Source of the DNA: Hymenobacter volaticus
Lineage (GTDB): Bacteria; Bacteroidota; Bacteroidia; Cytophagales; Hymenobacteraceae
Length of the DNA: 64,000 nucleotides
NCBI RefSeq assembly: GCF_022921055.1
Contig: NZ_CP095061.1
Span: 5,185,501 to 5,249,500 of the forward strand
Direction: 5' to 3'
Shown: piece after piece, positions 56,796-64,000 of the stretch
Numbering within the stretch: position 1 is the stretch's first letter
Layout of the letters: each line of letters begins with the position of its first letter
Notes under the pieces: model-generated
What the model was told of the DNA's origin: nothing
What the model saw: only the letters and a program-made list of their open reading frames with translations
Database searches by the model: none
Made by a program: the position numbers and the translations under genes

Positions 56796-59700
56796 ATGAA
56801 CTACCCCGAATACAAGCAGCCGCTCAACTACGGCCAAGTTGGTACCGATATCCTGGCTTGGTGGAAGCAGAACGGCATCTTTGAGAAGAGCGTGAGTTCC
56901 CGCGAAGGGCAGCCGACGTTCGTGTTTTATGAAGGTCCGCCGTCGGCAAACGGCGCCCCCGGCATTCACCACGTTATGGCCCGGACGGTGAAGGATATCT
57001 TCTGCCGCTACCAGACCTTACTTGGCAAGCAGGTAAACCGCAAAGGCGGTTGGGACACCCATGGCCTGCCCATCGAGCTACAAGTCGAGAAGGAGCTGGG
57101 TATCACGAAAGAAGATATTGGCAAGAAAATCAGCATCGAGGAATACAACCAGCGCTGCCGCGAAACCGTGATGCGCTTCAAGGCGCAGTGGGACGACCTC
57201 ACCGAGAAGATGGGTTATTGGGTGGACCTCGACGACCCGTATATCACATTCGAGCCCGAGTACATCGAGAGCTGCTGGGCGCTACTCAAGAAGCTCTACG
57301 ACAAAGGCCTGCTCTACAAAGGCTACACCATTCAGCCGTACTCGCCAGCGGCCGGCACGGGCTTGTCTTCGCACGAGCTCAACCAGCCCGGCACCTACCG
57401 CGACGTGAAAGACACGACCATCGTGGCGCAGTTCAAAGTGAAGCGCGACGAGAAGTCGGAAAAGCTATTTGCGGGTGCCGATGACGCGGCCGAAACTTTC
57501 ATCCTGGCCTGGACGACGACGCCCTGGACCTTGCCCGGAAACACGGGCCTGGCCGTAGGTAAGAACATTCCGTACGTGCTGGTGCGTACATTCAACCCCT
57601 ACACCTTCGCGCCTGTTCGGGTGGTACTGGCGCAGGCGTTGGTAGGGAAGTACTTCTCGGAGAAAGGCAAAGACGCTTCGCTGGAAGACTTTAAAGCCGG
57701 CGACAAGGTGCTGCCATGGCGCATCGAAGGCAGCTTCAAGGGCTCCGACCTAGTAGGCATCCACTACGAGCGGTTGTTCGGCCAGGACAAAGGCTTCCCG
57801 TCTTTCGAAGGCGATGAGCGGGCGTTCCGCGTCATTACCGGTGACTTCGTGACCACCGAGGACGGTACAGGTATCGTGCACATCTCGCCCACGTTCGGCG
57901 CCGACGACTTCAAGGTCGCGCAGCTCAACGACATCCCGGCCTTGCTAGTGCCTGATAAGGATGATCCTAATAAGAAAGTACCCATCGTGGACCGCACCGG
58001 CCGTTACGTGGCCGAGATGGGCGAGTTCGGTAGCCGTTGGGTGAAGAACTACGACGGACACGACGAAACCGGCTCCGACTACAAAACCCTCGATGAGAGC
58101 ATTGCCATCCGTATGAAAGGCGACGGCACAGCTTTCAAAGTGGAGAAGTACGAGCACACCTACCCACACTGCTGGCGCACCGACAAGCCGGTGCTTTACT
58201 ACCCGCTGGATTCGTGGTTTATCAAGACGACGGCGGTGAAAGACCGGCTCATCGAGCTCAACAAGACCATCAACTGGCAGCCTGTCAGCACCGGCATCGG
58301 CCGCTTCGGCAACTGGCTGGAAAACTTGGTGGACTGGAACCTGAGCCGTTCGCGCTATTGGGGCACGCCGCTGCCCATCTGGCGCACGCAAGATGGCACC
58401 GAGGAAATCTGCATCGGCAGCATCGCGGAGCTGCGTCAGGAAATCGACAAAGCCGTAGCCGCCGAGGTGATGACCCACAACCCGATTCCGGAAGGCGCCA
58501 CCGTAGACTTGCACCGCCCCTACGTGGACGATATTTTCCTGGTTTCGCCGAGCGGCCAGCCCATGTACCGGGAGCCCGACCTCATTGACGTGTGGTTTGA
58601 TTCCGGGGCTATGCCGTACGCGCAGTGGCACTATCCACTTGAAAACAAGGAGCAGTTCGAGAAGAATTTTCCCGCTGATTTTATTGCCGAAGGTGTCGAC
58701 CAAACCCGTGGCTGGTTTTTCACGCTGCACGCGCTTGGCGTGATGCTGGAAGACTCGGTGGCCTTCAAAAACGTGATGGCCAACGGCCTTGTGCTCGACA
58801 AGAACGGCAATAAAATGAGCAAGCGCCTCGGCAACGCCGTGGACCCGTTTGCTACCATCCAGCAGTTCGGTCCGGATGCCACGCGCTGGTACATGATTGC
58901 CAACGCGCAGCCTTGGGACAACCTGAAGTTCGACCTCGCCGGCATCACGGAGGTGCAGCGCCGCTTCTTCGGCACGCTCTTCAACACGTACTCGTTCTAC
59001 GCCCTCTACGCCAACCTCGACGGCTTCCAGGCGCGCGAGTTCGAACGGGTACCGCACGCCGACCTAAGCGAGCTGGACCGCTGGATCCTAAGCAAGCTTC
59101 AGTCGCTGATCCTCGAAGTGCGCGGCTATTATGATGGGTACGACCCCACGAAGGCTGCCCGTGCCATCCAAGATTTCGTGACCGACCAACTCTCCAACTG
59201 GCACGTGCGCCTCTCGCGCCGGCGCTTCTGGAAGGGCGAGCTGACCACCGACAAGCGCGCTGCTTACGAGACGCTCCAGGAATGCCTGGTGGTGGTTTCG
59301 CAGCTCATGGCTCCGATTGCGCCCTTCTTTGCAGAGTGGCTCTACAAGAACATGACTGACGGCATGCGTGAAGAGGCCGTAGCTAAGAACACGCCGCTGG
59401 CTCCCGAGTCGGTGCATCTCACGCTGCTTGTGCAAGCCGATGAGACCCGCATCGACAAGGCGCTAGAGGAGCGAATGGAATTGGCGCAGCGTATTTCGTC
59501 GCTCACGCACTCCCTCCGGAAGAAGTCGGTGCTGAAGGTGCGGCAGCCGTTACAGCGCATTCTGGTGCCAGTGCTCAACGATTCGACGCGTGAGCAGGTA
59601 GCCAAGGTGGAAGACCTGATTTGCGCCGAGGTGAATGTGAAGCATGTGGAGTTCCTCGACGATACCAGCGGCGTGTTGGTGAAGTCGGTGAAGCCTAACT

Positions 59701-60209
59701 TCAAGCGTCTTGGTCAGCAATACGGTGCCCGTTTGAAAGCCGTGGGTGCCCGCATCCAGCAGATGACCGCCGAAGAAATCAGCACCCTCGAAAAGACCGG
59801 CCAGCTAGCCGTGGAAGTTGATGGCCAACCCATCACGCTGGCTCCCGACGACGTGGAAATCCGCTCCGAGGACATCCCCGGCTGGCTAGTCGCCTCCGAC
59901 GGCCCGCTCACCGTGGCCCTCGACGTGACCCTCACCGACGAGTTGCGCCACGAAGGAGTAGCCCGCGAGCTGGTTAACCGCCTCCAGAACCTACGCAAAG
60001 ACAGCGGCCTGGAAGTGCAAGACAAAATCCGCGTCACGCTGGCCTCCGGTCAGGCCGGCTTGGAAGCTGCCGTGCAGTCGTTCGGCGATTATATCCGGGG
60101 CGAAATTCAGGCGGTAGCGCTGGACTTTGCGGCGGATGTGAACGGCGGCTCAGTGCTGGAATTCGACGAGTACAAGGTTCCGGTGCAACTGGAAGTTGCA
60201 AATGGCTGA
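56796..60209 (+). CDS. ileS: Isoleucyl-tRNA synthetase, type 2, with altered HIGH motif
   Basis: Class I synthetase that charges and proofreads tRNA-Ile. The 1137-residue length is that of the long, eukaryote-like IleRS2 form. The signature region reads EGPPSANGAPGIHHVMA, so HIGH is replaced by GIHH (residues 56-59). The KMSKR loop is at 673-677 in GNKMSKRLGN. The editing-domain features (WTTTPWTLPGNTGLAV) and the C-terminal RNA-binding part are present. GXHH in IleRS2 has been linked to hyper-resistance to mupirocin. The frame is whole. A hairpin at 60218-60250 follows the stop. Confidence 0.96.
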   Translation: MNYPEYKQPLNYGQVGTDILAWWKQNGIFEKSVSSREGQPTFVFYEGPPSANGAPGIHHVMARTVKDIFCRYQTLLGKQVNRKGGWDTHGLPIELQVEKELGITKEDIGKKISIEEYNQRCRETVMRFKAQWDDLTEKMGYWVDLDDPYITFEPEYIESCWALLKKLYDKGLLYKGYTIQPYSPAAGTGLSSHELNQPGTYRDVKDTTIVAQFKVKRDEKSEKLFAGADDAAETFILAWTTTPWTLPGNTGLAVGKNIPYVLVRTFNPYTFAPVRVVLAQALVGKYFSEKGKDASLEDFKAGDKVLPWRIEGSFKGSDLVGIHYERLFGQDKGFPSFEGDERAFRVITGDFVTTEDGTGIVHISPTFGADDFKVAQLNDIPALLVPDKDDPNKKVPIVDRTGRYVAEMGEFGSRWVKNYDGHDETGSDYKTLDESIAIRMKGDGTAFKVEKYEHTYPHCWRTDKPVLYYPLDSWFIKTTAVKDRLIELNKTINWQPVSTGIGRFGNWLENLVDWNLSRSRYWGTPLPIWRTQDGTEEICIGSIAELRQEIDKAVAAEVMTHNPIPEGATVDLHRPYVDDIFLVSPSGQPMYREPDLIDVWFDSGAMPYAQWHYPLENKEQFEKNFPADFIAEGVDQTRGWFFTLHALGVMLEDSVAFKNVMANGLVLDKNGNKMSKRLGNAVDPFATIQQFGPDATRWYMIANAQPWDNLKFDLAGITEVQRRFFGTLFNTYSFYALYANLDGFQAREFERVPHADLSELDRWILSKLQSLILEVRGYYDGYDPTKAARAIQDFVTDQLSNWHVRLSRRRFWKGELTTDKRAAYETLQECLVVVSQLMAPIAPFFAEWLYKNMTDGMREEAVAKNTPLAPESVHLTLLVQADETRIDKALEERMELAQRISSLTHSLRKKSVLKVRQPLQRILVPVLNDSTREQVAKVEDLICAEVNVKHVEFLDDTSGVLVKSVKPNFKRLGQQYGARLKAVGARIQQMTAEEISTLEKTGQLAVEVDGQPITLAPDDVEIRSEDIPGWLVASDGPLTVALDVTLTDELRHEGVARELVNRLQNLRKDSGLEVQDKIRVTLASGQAGLEAAVQSFGDYIRGEIQAVALDFAADVNGGSVLEFDEYKVPVQLEVANG

Positions 60210-60217
60210 AACTGAAG

Positions 60218-60250
60218 TGCCAACCGATTCTTGCAAAAGGTCGGTTGGCA
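60218..60250 (+). terminator. Hairpin after ileS
   Basis: TGCCAACCGA (60218-60227) pairs with TCGGTTGGCA (60241-60250), no T run; a weak terminator at best. The 283-base gap to lspA holds nothing else recognisable. Confidence 0.45.
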
Positions 60251-60492
60251 TATGGCCGTCCAAACCCGCGGCTAAGGCGTATGTATTCGTCTAAATCCCA
60301 TTGATTCTAGCTTAAAACGGCACAAACAGCCCCTCGAAACATATACCAACGGCACGGAAGATAAGGCTCGCCTCGGGGCAGCGAAGTCTAAAATTCTGCG
60401 TCACTTTGTGCTAGGATGGGAGGGAGGTTAGAACACTGCTTTTCTGTCAGTCTTTCACCCCGCTTCTAACCTCTTGCTTCTCACCCGTACCT

Positions 60493-61152
60493 ATGAAATA
60501 TTGGAAATACTATTTGGTGGCGCTGCTGGTCATTGCCATTGATCAGCTCTCGAAGTGGGCTGTGCACACGTACATGCAGCCCGGCATGCCCGGCGAAGTC
60601 CCGGTTTTCGGTGACTGGTTTAAGCTTCACTACACCCTAAATCCGGGCATGGCTTTCGGGTTCGAGCTGCCGCCACCTTATGGTAAGGTTGTCCTTACGG
60701 TGTTCCGAATCGTGGCCGTGACGGGCATCAGCTACTACATCTACCGGCTCTGGAAGGAGCGGGCGCCCCAAGGCCTGCTGATCTGCATTGCCCTGATTTT
60801 AGGCGGCGCCATCGGCAACCTAATCGACTCGATCTTCTACGGCATCATCTATGACAACGCGCCTTTCGGCGTGCCTACGCCGTGGCTGCACGGCCAGGTA
60901 ATTGACATGCTATTTGTTGATTTTCCGGATGGGTTCTTCCCGATTTCCTGGCCGCTGGTAGGTGGCAAAGTCATTCCCGACTTCCCCATCTTCAACATTG
61001 CCGACTCGTCTATCTTCATCGGGGTAGCCCTGATTTTGCTCAACCAAACCCGCTTCTACGGCCACCAGTACCAAGAAGCAAAGCCCATAGCCGCCGAAGA
61101 TCCGGAAGCCGCCCAAGCCCGCCACGACGCCGAAGCCACAGCAGCTTCCTAA
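60493..61152 (+). CDS. lspA: Lipoprotein signal peptidase (signal peptidase II)
   Basis: Inner-membrane aspartic peptidase that cleaves prolipoprotein signal peptides ahead of the lipid-modified Cys. The 219-residue protein has four hydrophobic helices, the IDQLSKWAV start, the Asn in YTLNPGMAFGF, and the two catalytic aspartates in GGAIGNLIDSIFYG and FNIADSSIFIGV. The loop between (GVPTPWLHGQVIDMLFVDFP) is longer than in E. coli, common in Bacteroidota. Closeness to ileS is also seen in many bacteria. Confidence 0.95.
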   Translation: MKYWKYYLVALLVIAIDQLSKWAVHTYMQPGMPGEVPVFGDWFKLHYTLNPGMAFGFELPPPYGKVVLTVFRIVAVTGISYYIYRLWKERAPQGLLICIALILGGAIGNLIDSIFYGIIYDNAPFGVPTPWLHGQVIDMLFVDFPDGFFPISWPLVGGKVIPDFPIFNIADSSIFIGVALILLNQTRFYGHQYQEAKPIAAEDPEAAQARHDAEATAAS

Positions 61153-61176
61153 GTTATTACCACTTTACATGCCCTA

Positions 61177-61214
61177 AAACGGCCGGTTGGAACTCTTCCA
61201 ACCGGCCGTTTTTT
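61177..61214 (+). terminator. Terminator after lspA
   Basis: AAAACGGCCGGTTGGA pairs with TCCAACCGGCCGTTTT around a 4-base loop, followed by more T residues. Confidence 0.9.
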
Positions 61215-61291
61215 ATTGAGGTCGGCTACTAGTATAGTGAGTTGCGCCAAGCGAAGCCATTTAGATTATGACGTCAGCACCTTACTAAACC

Positions 61292-61386
61292 GTCATGCTG
61301 AGCGGAGTCGAAGCATCTCGCGTGCTGAGGTTGCAATGCTAACCCAACGAAGCGAGCGAGATGCTTCGACTCCGCTCAGCATGACG
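61292..61386. repeat. Interspersed palindromic element, copy 5 (best preserved)
   Basis: The left and right arms are perfect complements over 31 bases (61292-61322 and 61356-61386), starting CGTCATGCTGAGCGGAGTCG. A centre of 33 bases lies between. The remaining gap to 61581 holds no gene. Confidence 0.9.
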
Positions 61387-61581
61387 GTTGGTGTGGCAAC
61401 ATCAGCCCGGCCGTTATCCTTCGGCACGCGCGGCATGAGGGCAGAGCAGCATGGCACTTGAATTAGTAGCTCGGTTTTACGTTCAAGCCGTCAAGCGCTT
61501 CTTACTTCGCGCTACTGCGTTACGGCCTTATCTTTACTCACTTCGTCCTGTTATTCGCCAATTAAGAGTTGGCGTTGCCTT

Positions 61582-63599
61582 ATGTCTGAACCTATTCTCT
61601 CCGTCCGCAACCTAACCATTGACTTCTCCAGCCACCGCGGCGACACGCGGGCCGTGGCCGACGTGTCGTTCGACGTGCACCGGGGCGAGACGCTGGCTAT
61701 TGTAGGCGAATCGGGGTCGGGCAAGTCGGTTACGTCGTTGGCGTTGATGGGGCTGATTCCACTGCCGCCGGGCCGCATCACGACGGGGAGGCCCGCTTCC
61801 ATTCCGAGGCACTAGGCGAGGTAGACTTGCTGAAGCTCACCGAAGAGCAACTGCAACAGGTACGCGGCAACGACATCAGCATGATTTTTCAGGAGCCGAT
61901 GACGTCCCTGAACCCGGTGTACACCTGCGGCAGCCAAGTGGTAGAAGCTCTGCGCCTGCATACCAACCTCGATGCCAAGCAAGCCGAAGCCCGTACTGTG
62001 GAGTTGTTCACGATAGCGCAACTGCCGCGCCCGGAGAAGATCTTTAAGTCATACCCGCACGAAATCAGCGGCGGCCAGAAGCAACGCGTGATGATAGCCA
62101 TGGCCATGGCTTGTAACCCTGCCATCCTCATTGCCGACGAGCCCACCACTGCCCTCGACGTAACGGTGCAGGCCCGCATGCTCCAGCTCATCGATCAGCT
62201 CCGCCGCCAGCATAACACCGCCGTCCTTTTCATCACCCACGATCTGGGCGTGGTAGCCGAAATAGCCGACCGTATCCTGGTCATGTATCGTGGCCGCGTG
62301 GTGGAGCAGGGCCCCGTCCTCGACATCTTCACCAACCCTCAGCATCCTTACACTAAAGGCCTGCTAGCCTGCCGCCCAAAATTATCAGTTGGCAAAAAAA
62401 AATTACCTGTAGTAGCCGATTTCATGCGTGAAACAGCCGATGGAGGCTTTATTTCCATGGACGAGTCGGTTGCGCAAGTGGCTGCTACTGAAAACAGTGA
62501 GCTGGATGTTGAACCCTCTAAAAACGCAATTGAAACTACCAAAACGTTCCCCGTGGAACATTCCAATGTTCCACACCTCGGCAACGCTATTTTGGGAGTT
62601 GAATCGGCCCCTACTCTAGAATCGGGGCAGCTGTTGCCAGTCACCGGTAGCGATAGTGCTGTGTTTGGAGGAGGCCCGACGAGTGAGGTAGCAAACAAGG
62701 AAGAGCGCACTTCTTCATCTTCGTTCAACGGCACTATCGAACCGAGCCAGGACACTGTACCAGTAGGCAGCACGGCGCCACTGCTGCAAGTGGAAAACCT
62801 GAACGTACACTTCCCTATTCGCAAAGGATTCTTCAACCGCAAGCCGGAAGTGGTGCGAGCTGTGGACGGCGTCAGCTTCGACATCTATCCCGGCGAAACG
62901 GTGGGACTGGTAGGGGAGTCAGGGTGTGGCAAGACCACCTTGGGCCGGGCGCTGCTCCGACTGGTCGAGCCGACCTCAGGCAGCATCTTATTTGAGGGCG
63001 TGGATTTAGCCAAGCTGCCGGCCGGCGAACTGCGTCGCCGGCGTCGGGAGTTTCAGATGGTATTTCAAGACCCTTACGCCGCGCTCAACCCCATGATGAC
63101 TGTGGGCGAAGCCATCTTGGAGCCCATGCGAGTACACGGCGTCGGCGGTACCAAACAGCAGCAGAAAGCCCGGGTGCTGGAATTGCTACGCACCGTAGGC
63201 CTCACCGAAGCGCAGTACCAACGCTACCCACACGAGTTCAGCGGCGGGCAACGCCAACGCATCTGCATAGCCCGTGCCCTAGCCCTGCAACCCAAGTGCA
63301 TCATCTGCGACGAGTCCGTGTCCGCCCTCGACGTATCAGTGCAGGCCCAAGTGCTCAATTTGCTCAACGACCTCAAGCGCGAGTTCAACATCACCTACCT
63401 CTTCATCACCCACGACTTATCGGTAGCCCGCTTTATGTCGGACCGCCTGCTAGTGATGCGCCAAGGGCAAATCGTAGAAAGCGGCCCCGCCGCCGACCTC
63501 TATGCTCACCCGCAGCACGAGTACACTCGGCAGCTACTAGCCGCCATTCCCAAAGACGAGCCCGCCGACATCCGCGCCGCCGTAGCTAGCCGGGTGTAG
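61582..63599 (+). CDS. Fused oligopeptide-type ABC transporter ATPase (two nucleotide-binding domains; frameshifted in this sequence)
   Basis: Energises import of peptides or related solutes. The 672-residue fusion equals OppD plus OppF. NBD1: Walker [12 protein letters not shown], signature [21 protein letters not shown] spacer of about 130 residues (roughly 62380-62770) with different codon use follows. NBD2: Walker [12 protein letters not shown], signature [20 protein letters not shown]. The first part ends early at 61815 because the run G4 at 61785-61788 lacks one G; adding it restores [19 protein letters not shown]. No permease or binding protein gene is next to it, so the rest of the system lies elsewhere. 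Confidence 0.88.
62553..62574. repeat. 9-bp inverted repeat in the ABC-fusion spacer
   Basis: GTGGAACAT, four bases, then ATGTTCCAC: a perfect inverted repeat inside the spacer-coding region. The half-sites are those of a parS-like palindrome, but in the opposite order. Confidence 0.5.
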
Positions 63600-63633
63600 T
63601 TTTTGGGTGTTCTAGTCGTCATCCTAACACGCT

Positions 63634-64000
63634 ATGCACATCGTCTACCCGTCCCTGCCTTACGAGCCTCAAACTATCGACCCCATGTGGGAGGCGGAGT
63701 TTCAATGGGCTCGCAACAGCGGGATAGAGGTTGCGCTTTTCGATACGGAAACCGGTAAACTTTTTCCGCGGCAGTCGTCTATGGGTCCGGCGCTTTATCG
63801 TGGCTGGATGCTCACCGAATCCGAGTATGAGGCACTGGAGCAATTGACTCCCCTGCACATCAATAAGGTGCAGTACTTATCCTCACACCAAGCTACCGGT
63901 TGGTACAATCAAATTGCGGCTTACACTTTCGCTAGTGCCTTTCAGTTGGCATCGGCTCAGCCGGATTTCGCCGGTGGCCAGCGCTATTTTGTGAAGGGAG
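63634..64000 (+). CDS. ATP-grasp-type protein, N-terminal part (runs off the window)
   Basis: The first 122 residues, from ATG 63634, are visible. MHIVYPSLPYEPQTIDPMW, then an ALFDTETGK segment and GPALYRGWMLTESEY, resemble the N-terminal domain of DUF4343-type ATP-grasp proteins, whose ATP-binding part would lie beyond the edge. Function unknown. It is 34 bases after the ABC fusion gene. Confidence 0.7.
   Translation, partial: MHIVYPSLPYEPQTIDPMWEAEFQWARNSGIEVALFDTETGKLFPRQSSMGPALYRGWMLTESEYEALEQLTPLHINKVQYLSSHQATGWYNQIAAYTFASAFQLASAQPDFAGGQRYFVKG

Noticed and set aside
27861..61386. The repeated elements as a CRISPR array
   Set aside because: The copies are kilobases apart and each is a palindrome with one centre; there are no regular spacers and no cas genes.
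62553..62574. A parS partition site
   Set aside because: The half-sites are in the reverse order with a gap of four bases, so this is not a ParB site; it may be chance.

Overview
The window looks like a chromosomal segment from a Hymenobacter-like member of the Cytophagales (Bacteroidota). The evidence is indirect but consistent: G+C is fairly high by eye, Shine-Dalgarno sequences are mostly lacking, the Bacteroidota -7 element TAnnTTTG lies just upstream of many starts, and the gene families are typical of the group (DUF4175 protein, short alpha-glucan phosphorylase, long type-2 IleRS, CruF carotenoid hydratase, Ig-like lipoprotein). No rRNA, tRNA, prophage, insertion sequence or CRISPR array was seen.

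Layout. 1-8.6 kb: the start of a secreted protein, glyA, tatC, rpiB, a polytopic membrane protein, then rbfA, a methyltransferase, a coiled-coil protein and a LolC/E-type permease. 8.8-15.9 kb: a SNF2 helicase, a nitrilase, an SRPBCC-like protein, a small lipoprotein, a GNAT enzyme and an RlmI-type rRNA methyltransferase. 16.2-20.1 kb: a carotenoid pair (CrtD-like desaturase and CruF hydratase), a TetR regulator and a TesA-type esterase. 20.2-30.8 kb: an alpha-glucan utilisation region with a phosphorylase, two GH13 enzymes and a GPH-type sugar transporter, plus a lipoprotein and a GT2 glycosyltransferase. 31-36.7 kb: an M28 lipoprotein peptidase, a small STAS-like protein and a double M16 peptidase. 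37.4-47.9 kb: a plus-strand block with a DUF4175 protein, an anti-sigma ATPase, ybeY, an Ate/Bpt-like aminoacyl transferase, mnmG, a methyltransferase and an Ig-like lipoprotein. 48.1-50 kb: two clusters of DnaA boxes around two small genes. 50.1-64 kb: a PiT phosphate transporter, glyS, an MMPL/RND transporter, ileS, lspA, a fused oligopeptide ABC ATPase and the start of an ATP-grasp protein.

Most notable points. First, a strong candidate replication origin: a cluster of DnaA boxes at 48162-48677 with an AT-rich tract at 48620-48666, and a second small cluster at 49877-49919, about 3.3 kb from mnmG. Second, six otherwise intact genes each lack exactly one base in a G or C run, which points to homopolymer errors in the assembly rather than real pseudogenes. 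Third, the IleRS carries GIHH in place of HIGH, the altered signature linked to mupirocin hyper-resistance. Fourth, the alpha-glucan phosphorylase has Thr where the PLP lysine is expected. Fifth, a family of palindromic elements of about 95-110 bp is scattered between genes.

All function calls come from reading motifs and overall protein resemblance; no database search was run.
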